A stretch of DNA of 18,609 bases, taken from the NCBI GenBank assembly GCA_050259035.1, contig JBLMZW010000152.1, forward strand, positions 1 through 18,609. The letters are read 5' to 3'. The notes beneath the pieces are model-generated. The model was not told where the DNA came from. It saw only the letters and a program-made list of their open reading frames with translations, and did not search any database. This stretch comes from JBLMZW01 sp050259035 (GTDB taxonomy: Bacteria > Bacillota > Syntrophomonadia > Syntrophomonadales > DTU052). Position numbers and translations under genes: made by a program. Numbering within the stretch: position 1 is the first letter of the stretch; each line of letters opens with the position of its first letter. This document shows, piece after piece, positions 1-6,942 of the stretch.

Positions 1-390
1 CAGGCTGCCGCTGCTCCCGTCGTAGAAGTTTATTCCCTTCCACCAACCGGCTCCCGGGCTGGCGGCCGCGTTGTCACTGTCTCCGCCTACACTGTCATCC
101 CTCACATCTGTGAAGTATATCTTTTCCTCCGCTGTGCCCACTGCGTTCAGGGTTCCGTTTACTTCGATTCCACAGGCCTGATTAACCTTAACCACTGTAC
201 CTGGGTTGACAGTTAGGGTCTTGCCTGCGTCTATGATTACCCTGCCTGTTATTAAGTAGGGACTCCCGGCCACATCCCATGTAGTATCGCTTGAAATATT
301 ACCACTGACCTCGGTAGAAGCGGATACAGCGGTCGGAATAATCATTATTACTATCCCTACAATTAGTCCTAATAGAAATTTTCTAACCAT
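1..390 (-). CDS. Secreted parallel beta-helix protein, N-terminal part (runs off window)
   Basis: The minus-strand frame opens at ATG 388-390 and stays open for 130 codons to the left edge, so only the N-terminus is visible. It starts with a signal peptide (MVRKFLLGLIVGIVIMI, ending near AVSAS). The segment GRVIIDAGKTLTVNPGTVV, then VNGTLNAVGT and KIYFTD, is the typical entry into a right-handed parallel beta-helix of secreted bacterial proteins, and WWKGINFYDG fits the following rung. A run of Gs (GGGGG) lies about 6 bases before the ATG as ribosome binding site. It is divergent from the regulator at 670. The family usually includes cell-surface or polysaccharide-acting proteins; no catalytic residues are visible here, so the substrate is unknown. 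Fold call good, function open. Confidence 0.8.
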   Translation of the reverse strand, partial: MVRKFLLGLIVGIVIMIIPTAVSASTEVSGNISSDTTWDVAGSPYLITGRVIIDAGKTLTVNPGTVVKVNQACGIEVNGTLNAVGTAEEKIYFTDVRDDSVGGDSDNAAASPGAGWWKGINFYDGSSGSL

Positions 391-467
391 ATTTGTTCCC
401 CCAAACTTTTGAAATTTGTGGCTACTTTGAGGCCTATTGTGGTTGGCATTTGAGACCGCTTTAATTC

Positions 468-483
468 CTCCCATTTCTGGGAG
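468..483 (-). promoter_or_regulatory. GAAA-tetraloop hairpin in leader of the beta-helix gene
   Basis: Read on the minus strand, CTCCCA-GAAA-TGGGAG is a perfect 6-bp stem closed by a GNRA-type tetraloop, about 78 bases before the ATG at 390. A second pairing, GGUCU with AGGCC (one G-U), is possible just downstream. Such hairpins are common in structured leaders. I could not match it to a known riboswitch: the conserved core of c-di-GMP-I, the obvious candidate for a surface-protein gene, is absent. Confidence 0.35.
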
Positions 484-484
484 C

Positions 485-534
485 CCCTGTCCACGCTATG
501 TTTATCGGTTACTCATATTAAATGTTATCCGGTA
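485..534 (-). promoter_or_regulatory. Leader block shared with the large surface-protein gene
   Basis: On the minus strand this segment carries ACCGGATAA (526-534) and, further on, ACCGATAAACATAGCGTGG followed by ACAGGGG (485-509). The second part aligns with 6769-6794, upstream of the modular surface protein: ACC, GATAA, CAT and TGGAC are shared in the same order, followed by a GG. Both blocks lie upstream of minus-strand genes for secreted proteins. It may be a promoter/operator or the start of a structured leader; the role is inferred. Confidence 0.4.
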
Positions 535-564
535 TTAAAGACTTGTTCAGCAGGTTCACCGAAA

Positions 565-614
565 TTGTCATGGACAAATTGTCTGTCATTGTCTGTCATT
601 GTCTGTTGTATAAT
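565..614 (+). promoter_or_regulatory. TTGTC half-site array and -10 box upstream of the XRE-family regulator
   Basis: A perfect inverted repeat, TTGTC-ATG-GACAA (565-577), is followed by three tandem copies of the 10-bp unit ATTGTCTGTC (578-607, last base T), then TATAAT at 609-614. The half-site TTGTC thus recurs at 565, 579, 589 and 599, with its complement at 573. The 10-bp spacing puts direct repeats on one face of the helix. No good -35 box is seen at 17 bp, which suits a promoter needing an activator. The likely reader is the HTH protein starting at 670 (autoregulation), possibly also controlling the divergent gene; that is inference. Confidence 0.6.
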
Positions 615-669
615 TAAGAAAGAATCGTTATTACCAGGCAGAACACTAATGTTAGGGGATTCAATAGGA

Positions 670-2307
670 ATGAACTTTCTTTTTGGAGACAAGCTAGCCT
701 ATCTAATGAGAGGTTTCCAGATAAGTAATTCCAAATTGGCCAAAGCCATTAATGTTGATCCCTCGTTAATCAGTAAATGGATTAATAATCGGCGTAAACC
801 TTCCCCTGATTCAGCTTACATAAATCAAATTGCTGAATATTTCGCCCGGATGAATTGGATTGACATGCGGCACAAGAATTTAATAGTGGAAATGGGATTA
901 GATACAAAGACTTTTTTTGAGAACCGGGACCCATTAGCACGGATTGAAACTCTAACAGACTGGCTTCGGGAGCAGTTTGATTTATCACCAGCTTCAAATG
1001 TATCCACCCTGACATCTTTTACATCATCGGCAAGCAGCTTGACCTCTCTGCTGAACAGCCTGCATAATTTCTCTGCTCAAGCGGATTCAATACCAGATGT
1101 ACTTCTCCCCATTCCTAGCGTTAAATTGGAATCAGGTGATATATCAAGCTATGAGCTTTTTAAGGGAAGATCGGGTAAAAGACAGGCAGTATATCGTTTT
1201 TTAAACCTAGTTCTAAAATCCAGTAAACCGGTAGAACTCTTGTTAAGCAGCGAAGAAAACATTCGATGGCTAATTGAGGATCAAGACTTTCTTTTCAATT
1301 GGGCAGCGTTATTAAAGGCGGTTCTCGACCGGGGACACCGAATAAAGATAGTACATAAAGTTAACCGTGATCCGTCGAATATAACAGCGGTAATGAATCA
1401 ATGGATACCCTTACATCTTACCGGAAGAGTCGAATCATATTATTATCCCAAGTACGAGGAAACCAGTCTGCAAAAAACCATGTTTGTAGCTCCCGAACTG
1501 GCTGCAGTTTTATCTGCGACTTCGGAAAAAAAATCGGACAATGATTTAACTTTTTTCATTGAAGATCCGCGAGTAGTCGACATGGCGCAGGAAAACTACC
1601 TTGTTTTTCTTTCCGAGTGTCGTCCTCTGGTAAATGTCTATGCCAGGGGAAAAATGATGAAGCTGCATTGTGAAATCATTGATCTTGAGAAGAAGCCAGG
1701 CTCTTATTACATTTTGAAGGAAATACCCAGTTCGGTAACGATTCCTTTTGAAACATATTCAGGCATCCTGGGGAGAACAGAATTTGACGGGAATACCAAA
1801 CAAGAGCTATTGGATCTTCATAGAAGAAGGATAGCCCAGTTTAACGATAACCTGCGTTACTATCGCCATAGAGAGTATTATCCCATTGAGGCCATTGACG
1901 AGTTAATTAATGAAGATGGCTGTATTTATCCTGGAATAGAACTACTTCAAGAACAACCTATTTTAATACAGCCTACGCAACTCCTTGAACATCTTCAAAA
2001 CATTTTAGGACTTCTTGAGACTTGCGCTAATTATGAAGTTATTTTTTTTAATCGTCGGACCGTACCAGTACCAAGTAAGATGTACCTGGCTTTCAAAGAG
2101 GATTCTTCAGTTCTAATGTCATCCTGTAATGAAACTGGTGAAAACCCTATTGCCATTGTCACCAGCGAAGGCAATATAATTCAGGCTTTTGAGGATTACT
2201 TTGAAAGCATTAACCAGCAAGTTCCGCCTGGTCATCGCAATAAAGAGTGGGTTTGTGGTCAGCTTAAAAAAAGGATAGCACGGTTGGAGCGAATTACTAA
2301 AGTCTAG
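670..2307 (+). CDS. Cro/XRE-type transcriptional regulator with large unrecognised C-terminal domain
   Basis: The 545-residue product has an N-terminal Cro-like helix-turn-helix at about residues 7-55: SNSKLAKAINVDPSLISKW is a clear HTH, followed by INNRRKPSP. A Ser/Thr-rich linker (about 110-140) leads to a roughly 380-residue domain that I do not recognise. It is too long for a plain repressor and probably senses a ligand or partner. The frame is open from TTG 565, but that codon sits inside the repeat array and before the -10 box at 609, so it cannot be the start. ATG 670 has AGGGG 11 bases upstream; ATG 649 is the alternative. The gene is divergent from the beta-helix surface gene and ends 100 bases before a strong terminator. 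DNA binding is well supported, target and signal unknown. Confidence 0.75.
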   Translation: MNFLFGDKLAYLMRGFQISNSKLAKAINVDPSLISKWINNRRKPSPDSAYINQIAEYFARMNWIDMRHKNLIVEMGLDTKTFFENRDPLARIETLTDWLREQFDLSPASNVSTLTSFTSSASSLTSLLNSLHNFSAQADSIPDVLLPIPSVKLESGDISSYELFKGRSGKRQAVYRFLNLVLKSSKPVELLLSSEENIRWLIEDQDFLFNWAALLKAVLDRGHRIKIVHKVNRDPSNITAVMNQWIPLHLTGRVESYYYPKYEETSLQKTMFVAPELAAVLSATSEKKSDNDLTFFIEDPRVVDMAQENYLVFLSECRPLVNVYARGKMMKLHCEIIDLEKKPGSYYILKEIPSSVTIPFETYSGILGRTEFDGNTKQELLDLHRRRIAQFNDNLRYYRHREYYPIEAIDELINEDGCIYPGIELLQEQPILIQPTQLLEHLQNILGLLETCANYEVIFFNRRTVPVPSKMYLAFKEDSSVLMSSCNETGENPIAIVTSEGNIIQAFEDYFESINQQVPPGHRNKEWVCGQLKKRIARLERITKV

Positions 2308-2410
2308 GTTCATATGTGACTACGATTTACTAAATGTTTAAAAACATTCATTATAACTTTGATTTATACAAGCCTTTGTCCGAAAAGGTGATTTGTTCAT
2401 TAAAACAAAA

Positions 2411-2447
2411 AGTTCCTCGTGTTCAAAGATACGAGGAACTCTTTTTT
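2411..2447. terminator. Bidirectional rho-independent terminator
   Basis: AGTTCCTCGT (2411-2420) and ACGAGGAACT (2431-2440) form a perfect 10-bp stem with a 10-base loop, followed by CTTTTTT on the plus strand and by TTTTGTTTT on the minus strand. It can end the regulator mRNA from the left and the tRNA transcript from the right, only 12 bases after the tRNA 3' end. Confidence 0.9.
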
Positions 2448-2451
2448 CAAA

Positions 2452-2526
2452 TGGTGGGCGCTACAAGACTCGAACTTGTGACCCCTTCCGCGTCAAGGAA
2501 GTGCTCTTCCTCTGAGCTAAGCGCCC
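2452..2526 (-). tRNA. tRNA-Val (anticodon GAC)
   Basis: On the minus strand the 75-base gene folds as a full cloverleaf: acceptor GGGCGCT/AGCGCCC, D stem GCTC/GAGC, anticodon stem CTTCC/GGAAG with loop TTGACGC (anticodon GAC), five-base variable loop, and T arm ACAAG-TTCGAGT-CTTGT. Discriminator A and an encoded CCA end (2452-2454) are present. It reads GUC and GUU valine codons. It stands alone, between its own promoter and a terminator. Confidence 0.95.
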
Positions 2527-2533
2527 ATCGCAT

Positions 2534-2564
2534 ATTATAATAACACGAATAACTAAAAAATCAA
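2534..2564 (-). promoter_or_regulatory. Promoter of tRNA-Val
   Basis: A perfect TATAAT (2534-2539, minus strand) lies with its last base 8 nt before the first tRNA base. TTGATT at 2559-2564 is a possible -35 box, though the 19-bp spacer is long. The -35 overlaps one copy of the dispersed repeat at 2561. Initiation would fall at A2528 or G2526, giving almost no 5' leader. Confidence 0.6.
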
Positions 2565-2596
2565 GTCTTGACCCACCTCAGCAATGAAAGCCTTCC
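2561..2596. repeat. Dispersed imperfect repeat, copy A
   Basis: CAAGTCTTGA, a C-rich middle, GCA and then GAAAGCCTTCC recur in the same order and spacing (two-base indel) at 6811-6844. Both copies are preceded by an A-rich run, so on the minus strand the element is followed by a T stretch. TCAAG-T-CTTGA is itself palindromic. The two copies flank the large surface-protein gene. No function is known to me. Confidence 0.5.
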
Positions 2597-2719
2597 GCAA
2601 ACACAGGCATCCTCTTTAAAGATCGTCTTGTCTGAGAGGTATTGGTTCACCATACTTTTTTTACTGTGCCGCCTCATTACACCAGTAAGTCCTTCATTAC
2701 TGTTTAATCCAATAAAGAA

Positions 2720-5700
2720 TCATATGTCTGCCGGGGTCTGGGTTATCTTTAAAAACTGACTGTTATTGGCCTCATCTTCCTCCAGGATTGTTTGGTCTGA
2801 ATCAATTACCGCCCACAGATAGTATGTGGTAGCGGGGTCAAAGACGAATCCCTTGGGAAGTTTTGCTCCTATCTTTAACGTTGCCGAACCCGCCAGCTTG
2901 GATACCTTTTTGTAACCCAGAACTATGTCCCCTTTATCGTAACTGGTAGAGCTATCGGATAAATATAAGGTTACTTTGAACTTTTTAGCCACAATAGGTG
3001 AAGTGTTTTCGATTCCCACTTCGACGTTGGTTTTCTTAAGGCTTATTGTCCCATTGGGGGTGATAGAACTGATGCTTAGTTCAGGCAGCCTTATGTTAAT
3101 TTTAGCAGAAGCGGTGTTGTTATCGGAGTTGGGTTCAAGCAAGCCTTCAGGCAGTATCAGTTCGGCTCTAAGCGTATAGTCGCGAACGCTTAGATCGCTT
3201 AGCGGAAGTTTGGTCCTTATCTTGATTTTTTTCGATTTATTTAGGTTAAGCTTGGATATTGAGATGGCCTTGCCGATCTGTACCGTTCCTGAATCAGTTT
3301 CCATAATCACCTGTAAGAGGCATTTTACTGATGGCCCGGTGCCCAGGTTGGTAACGGCTGTGTTAACGGTAATGCTTCCTCCAGGGGTTAGCTCCCCGGT
3401 TACCTGGGGTTCAGAGACTGCTAAATCCTGAGCCCCGGTACCCATTCCCGTTATCGTAAATGTATAGGGGTTTTCATTTGAATCATTATTGGCAATTTGG
3501 ACTAGAGCAGTACTGATGCGCTGTACGGTTGGTCTATAGGTTATGGTAAAATCTGTACTTGTACCTGGTGCCAATGTCACAGCAGGCTGTGTGTCGATAA
3601 TAAAATCGGCTGCTTCGGGTCCGCTGACAGTTACCGGAGTAGAGCCAGGAAGAAGCAAATCAACCGAGCCGCTATTCGTAATCGAGAATGTCTTGCCCAC
3701 GCTGGAAGGTACTACAACTGAGCCGAAATCAGTGTTATCTTCTTCAGCCGGGGTATTATCGCCATTCGTTATGCTGTGACCATTGCTGGAGACTTCCATT
3801 TCCGGCCCTATCTCCCCGGTCCCTTGTATAAAGAAGTTGTAAGGATTTTCATCACTGTCATTATTATCGATGCTGATGGCGGCGGTTCGAACCCCTATCA
3901 CATCCGGATTAAACCTAACGGTAAAGGTGGTGGTTTCGCCTGCCGCTACTGCTGCAGCAGGCTCCAGGATAACCATAAAATCAGCCGCGTTGGCTCCACT
4001 GATAGCTACCTTCGGGTCGCCGGTCAACGTAAGATCACCCGTACCGGTATTCTGGATGGTAAAGGTCCTTTCAATGGTGCCCTCAGCCGCTGCCACACCG
4101 CCAAAGTCGGTATAGTCATCAAGACAGGGGGTATCATCGTCATCGGCTATGGCAACCCCATTACCCAGAACACCCATCTCCGGGGCTACGGTTCCTGTTC
4201 CCTTTATATAAAATACATAGGGATTCTCATCCTTGTCATTATTAATGATACTGACTCTGGCGGTTTTATCACCCACGGTGCTGGGGTTAAAGGTTACCTT
4301 AAAGGTGGTATCTAAGCTCACCTGAATCGAGGAAGCTGGTTGTGCAGTTACTAAAAAATCAGTTGGATTGTCTCCTCCCAAAAAAACCGGCGGGATACCG
4401 TTCAATACCAATCCACTAGTCCCGGTATTTTGGATGGTAAAGGTTTTTTCCACCGAGCCGCTTACTATGTCCGCACTGCCGAAATCAGTGTCATCATCCG
4501 TACTCGGAGTATCGTCGTTATTAACAATCGTGGTGCCCTTGCCTAAAAGATTTATTTCTGGCGTTACGCCAATACCAGTAACAGCGAAATCATAGGGATT
4601 CTCATTGCTGTCATCATTGTTAATGGAAATAGTAGCATTTTTTATACCCGCCGTACTGCAACCAAAAACTACCTGAAAAGTAGTTTCGCCTGCAGCTGCT
4701 ATCGGTGAGTTAGGCTGCTCATTAACGTAGAAATAGGCCGCATCTTCCCCGGTGATAGTTACCTTTGGAGTACCGGACAAGATCAAATCCGCTGTTCCAG
4801 TGTTCTTGATGGTAAAGGTCCTAATCACGGTTGCTTCGCTGACCTCTACATAACCAAAGTGGGTATAATCCTCCTGGTTGGGGGTGGTATCGCCGTCCGG
4901 TATGGAAATCCCATTCCCCTGCACATCTATTTCTGGAACGGCAATATAGGTAAAGGTGACCGTTTCGGTCGAACTGCCACCGGAGCAGGTGACCAACACA
5001 TTTTGAGATCCAACGGTACCTGGCGGAGTCTGGGCAGTAATAGTAGTACTACTGGTGACTGCAACTTCTGTGGCAGCAGCGCCGCCGATGGTTACTGAAG
5101 CCGGTGCGGAAAAATTGTTTCCAGTTATAGTTACACTGGTTCCCCCGGTGACTGGACCACTGTTCGGGTTAATGCTAGTGATGGTAGGAGCCGGTACGAT
5201 ACCGTCTCCCACCCCGTTTAGAACCGGGTAACCATTATTTTTGCCGGCCACTATTCTCCACTCTGCATTTGTTCCTTTTCGGGTATTCAAATCATCGCGA
5301 AAGCTGCCAGTCTGCATGTCAGCAGAAGATTTTCCGGTAGGTGTACCGTTGTTGGTACCTTCACTAACACCAATTCCCGTTGCGGTCGAATTGTTCCAAT
5401 AACCAAAGGATACGGTGCTGGAACTAAATCTTCCCAAAAAGCCCCCCGCTTTGGCACCGGAGCCGCCTGTCGCGTTACCTGCTGCATAGCTGTTGGTTAT
5501 GGTACTAGAGACCATCCAGGCCACCAGGCCGCCAGCAAATGCACCCTCGTCACGGCCTGTTACATATTTACCGCTGCCGCACGTTACATTCCCCGTTGCA
5601 TAGCTGTTGGTTATGGTACTGGAGTCGCTGGATGCTATCAGGCCACCAGCACAGGCATAGTTGTTCTGTACATCGGCGTAAACGTCATTGCCGCACGTTA

Positions 5701-6580
5701 CACTGCCGGTTGCATAGCTATCGGTTACGCTGGTTCCGGCGTAAATGATACCCACCAGCCCGCCAGCACAGGCAGAATTGCCGTTATTCCCATCGCCGCA
5801 ACCATTACTGCCGGTCGCATAACTGCTTTCTATGATAGTGCCACGATCGGCCTTTCCTACCAGCCCGCCAATTTTGCTGTTTTGGCCGCCCGTCACGGTT
5901 ACTGCTGTATGGCAGTTGTTTAAGGTGGCGGGATTAGCTTCTCCGATCAGGCCTCCAACTTCGGCTGATACACCACCGTTTATACTCGTTCCGGTATTTG
6001 TTACATAGCAGTTGGTTAAAACAGTGGGTTTGGGGAGTTCACCCTCGGGGGGTTCATTGTATGATGTCGCTACCAGACCCCCAACATAAGCATTTTCCTT
6101 GTTCGAGTATATTGCAGCATCAACCAAACCAACGTTCGTAATCGTCGCTGCATCTGTGAGTCCGAACAGCCCCGCCGTATCAAAAGTTGTATCCGCACCT
6201 CCTGCCGCACCTATTCGGAGGTTAGAAATAGTCTTGCCATCCCCGTCAAACGTTCCTGAAAAGGGTTTCTTTGTACCCGAACTGGCGGTAAACAATCCAA
6301 TCGGGGACCATTCATGAGCTGACAAATCCATATTACGAGCGAGCTTTATGGTCTTGCCGGCAAAGGTATTGCCTGCACCGGCCTGGGCTGCCACCCAGGC
6401 CAGCTCCGACTCCTGATCAATGGTGTATGTAGTGCCGCTTAAATCAGGTGCGGTAGCGTGAGCCGTCCAGTAGTCAATCTCTGCTTCTGCCATTGATGGC
6501 AGACAGGTGAGCAGGGATATGGCCAGTATCAGGCTAACCAGAAACAAGATCGACATCTTAACTCTTTTCTTGTTTTTCAT
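2720..6580 (-). CDS. Large secreted modular surface protein (GLUG, IPT/TIG, ASH-like, CARDB)
   Basis: The 1286-residue protein starts at ATG 6580 behind GGAGGT at 7-base spacing. Signal peptide at residues 1-33 (to SMAEA). Residues about 50-400 form a GLUG-type beta-solenoid with repeated GGLVG and SYATG motifs. Residues about 463-547 are an IPT/TIG domain (PTITSINPNSGPVTGGTSV). Four repeats of about 125 residues follow (549-672, 674-798, 799-925, 926-1050), each opening PE(I/M)..LGNG-like and ending NNDxxENPYxFxIxGxG: the ASH/choice-of-anchor-D type. Two CARDB-like Ig domains (1051-1165, 1166-1283) close the protein. No LPxTG, SLH or transmembrane anchor is seen at the C-terminus, so it is exported or held non-covalently. 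Such proteins act in adhesion or surface display; no enzyme domain is visible. It probably forms its own transcription unit. Confidence 0.9.
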   Translation of the reverse strand: MKNKKRVKMSILFLVSLILAISLLTCLPSMAEAEIDYWTAHATAPDLSGTTYTIDQESELAWVAAQAGAGNTFAGKTIKLARNMDLSAHEWSPIGLFTASSGTKKPFSGTFDGDGKTISNLRIGAAGGADTTFDTAGLFGLTDAATITNVGLVDAAIYSNKENAYVGGLVATSYNEPPEGELPKPTVLTNCYVTNTGTSINGGVSAEVGGLIGEANPATLNNCHTAVTVTGGQNSKIGGLVGKADRGTIIESSYATGSNGCGDGNNGNSACAGGLVGIIYAGTSVTDSYATGSVTCGNDVYADVQNNYACAGGLIASSDSSTITNSYATGNVTCGSGKYVTGRDEGAFAGGLVAWMVSSTITNSYAAGNATGGSGAKAGGFLGRFSSSTVSFGYWNNSTATGIGVSEGTNNGTPTGKSSADMQTGSFRDDLNTRKGTNAEWRIVAGKNNGYPVLNGVGDGIVPAPTITSINPNSGPVTGGTSVTITGNNFSAPASVTIGGAAATEVAVTSSTTITAQTPPGTVGSQNVLVTCSGGSSTETVTFTYIAVPEIDVQGNGISIPDGDTTPNQEDYTHFGYVEVSEATVIRTFTIKNTGTADLILSGTPKVTITGEDAAYFYVNEQPNSPIAAAGETTFQVVFGCSTAGIKNATISINNDDSNENPYDFAVTGIGVTPEINLLGKGTTIVNNDDTPSTDDDTDFGSADIVSGSVEKTFTIQNTGTSGLVLNGIPPVFLGGDNPTDFLVTAQPASSIQVSLDTTFKVTFNPSTVGDKTARVSIINNDKDENPYVFYIKGTGTVAPEMGVLGNGVAIADDDDTPCLDDYTDFGGVAAAEGTIERTFTIQNTGTGDLTLTGDPKVAISGANAADFMVILEPAAAVAAGETTTFTVRFNPDVIGVRTAAISIDNNDSDENPYNFFIQGTGEIGPEMEVSSNGHSITNGDNTPAEEDNTDFGSVVVPSSVGKTFSITNSGSVDLLLPGSTPVTVSGPEAADFIIDTQPAVTLAPGTSTDFTITYRPTVQRISTALVQIANNDSNENPYTFTITGMGTGAQDLAVSEPQVTGELTPGGSITVNTAVTNLGTGPSVKCLLQVIMETDSGTVQIGKAISISKLNLNKSKKIKIRTKLPLSDLSVRDYTLRAELILPEGLLEPNSDNNTASAKINIRLPELSISSITPNGTISLKKTNVEVGIENTSPIVAKKFKVTLYLSDSSTSYDKGDIVLGYKKVSKLAGSATLKIGAKLPKGFVFDPATTYYLWAVIDSDQTILEEDEANNSQFLKITQTPADI
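3431..4936 (-). repeat. Four ASH-like coding repeats of about 375 bp
   Basis: Residues 549-1050 of the surface protein are four tandem homologous units, alike at protein level (D-T-P acidic loop, DFG, FTIQNTGT, NNDSNENPY) but diverged at DNA level. They mark growth of the gene by internal duplication, with enough drift that recent slippage is unlikely. Confidence 0.75.
5381..6193 (-). repeat. GLUG coding repeats with 114-bp period
   Basis: The GLUG section repeats at about 38 codons. The 24 bases at 5483-5506 are identical to 5597-5620, exactly 114 bp on, and a diverged third copy begins at 5711, again 114 bp on, with a weaker one about 105 bp further. The two identical stretches suggest recent duplication or gene conversion in this part of the gene. 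Confidence 0.7.
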
Positions 6581-6768
6581 GATTTACCTCCGTTCATCAG
6601 ATTAGGGTATCCGAAAACAGCCTTAATCGAACCTAAACTTCTTTTAAAATAATAGTAGCATTTTGAACCAACTGGAGATACATCATTATGAAATAGAACC
6701 ATAATCTTCGTCTATTCCTTACATGGCTGCAAAAAAGGGCTGTAGAATTGGGCACCTAATGCTCCACT

Positions 6769-6794
6769 CCGCAGTCCAGTGATGCTTATCCGGT
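6769..6794 (-). promoter_or_regulatory. Leader block shared with the beta-helix gene
   Basis: On the minus strand ACCGGATAAGCATCACTGG followed by ACTGCGG aligns with the block at 485-509 (about 19 of 25 positions including gaps). It lies 189 bases before the ATG of the large surface protein, against 95 bases in the other gene. It includes part of a possible hairpin GCATCACT/AGTGGAGC. Co-regulation of the two surface genes is the simplest reading. Confidence 0.4.
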
Positions 6795-6810
6795 AATAAA
6801 AAAAGTTTAA

Positions 6811-6844
6811 ACAAGTCTTGATCCAATGTGGCAGAAAGCCTTCC
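6811..6844. repeat. Dispersed imperfect repeat, copy B
   Basis: The second copy of the element at 2561-2596, in the same orientation: CAAGTCTTGA at 6812-6821 and GAAAGCCTTCC at 6834-6844, with GCA in register. It lies between the surface-protein leader and the deacetylase promoter. Confidence 0.5.
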
Positions 6845-6880
6845 ATAAAAGGGTAGTCTATATTGTAAATTCCAGCCGTA

Positions 6881-6908
6881 TTGTTAGTAGGATTATCTAT
6901 GTTATATA
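6881..6908 (+). promoter_or_regulatory. Possible sigma-A promoter of the deacetylase pair
   Basis: TTGTTA (6881-6886) is followed after 16 bp by TATATA (6903-6908), about 35 bases before the start at 6943. Both boxes are fair matches to the vegetative consensus. No convincing sporulation-sigma promoter was seen. Confidence 0.4.
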
Positions 6909-6942
6909 AATATGTTCTTATTCATGTTTTGAGGTGAGTGTT

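Larger units (their letters stand above)
6581..6942. other. Intergenic region between surface protein and deacetylase operon
   Basis: These 362 bases separate two divergent genes. They hold the ribosome binding site and leader of the surface protein, the shared leader block (6769-6794), a possible 8-bp stem with one A-A mismatch (minus strand, 6761-6785), copy B of the dispersed repeat (6811-6844) and a sigma-A-like promoter for the deacetylases (6881-6908). I see no open frame with a ribosome binding site here. Confidence 0.6.

Noticed and set aside
388..453. Leader peptide starting MPTTIGLKVA overlapping the beta-helix start
   Set aside because: The nearest GGGAGG is about 17 bases away from its ATG, too far to support translation.
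391..510. c-di-GMP-I riboswitch before the beta-helix gene
   Set aside because: A GAAA-capped stem and the surface-protein context fit, but the conserved core blocks (such as GCAAAGCC) are absent.
502..528. Sigma-D-type promoter (ACCGATAA with upstream TAAC)
   Set aside because: The -10 resembles GCCGATAA, but the -35 is poor and no motility gene is nearby; too weak to annotate.
2452..2596. tRNA-Val as an integration site for the surface-protein segment
   Set aside because: The repeat copy lies on the 5' side of the tRNA and has no tRNA sequence; no integrase gene is present.
2682..2701. Terminator for the large surface-protein gene (CAGTAA-N8-TTACTG)
   Set aside because: Weak 6-bp AT-rich stem without an adjacent T-run in the direction of transcription.
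3776..4315. 179-codon plus-strand open frame
   Set aside because: Antisense shadow of the ASH-like repeats; its glycine-rich sequence mirrors the repeat codons and it lacks a ribosome binding site.
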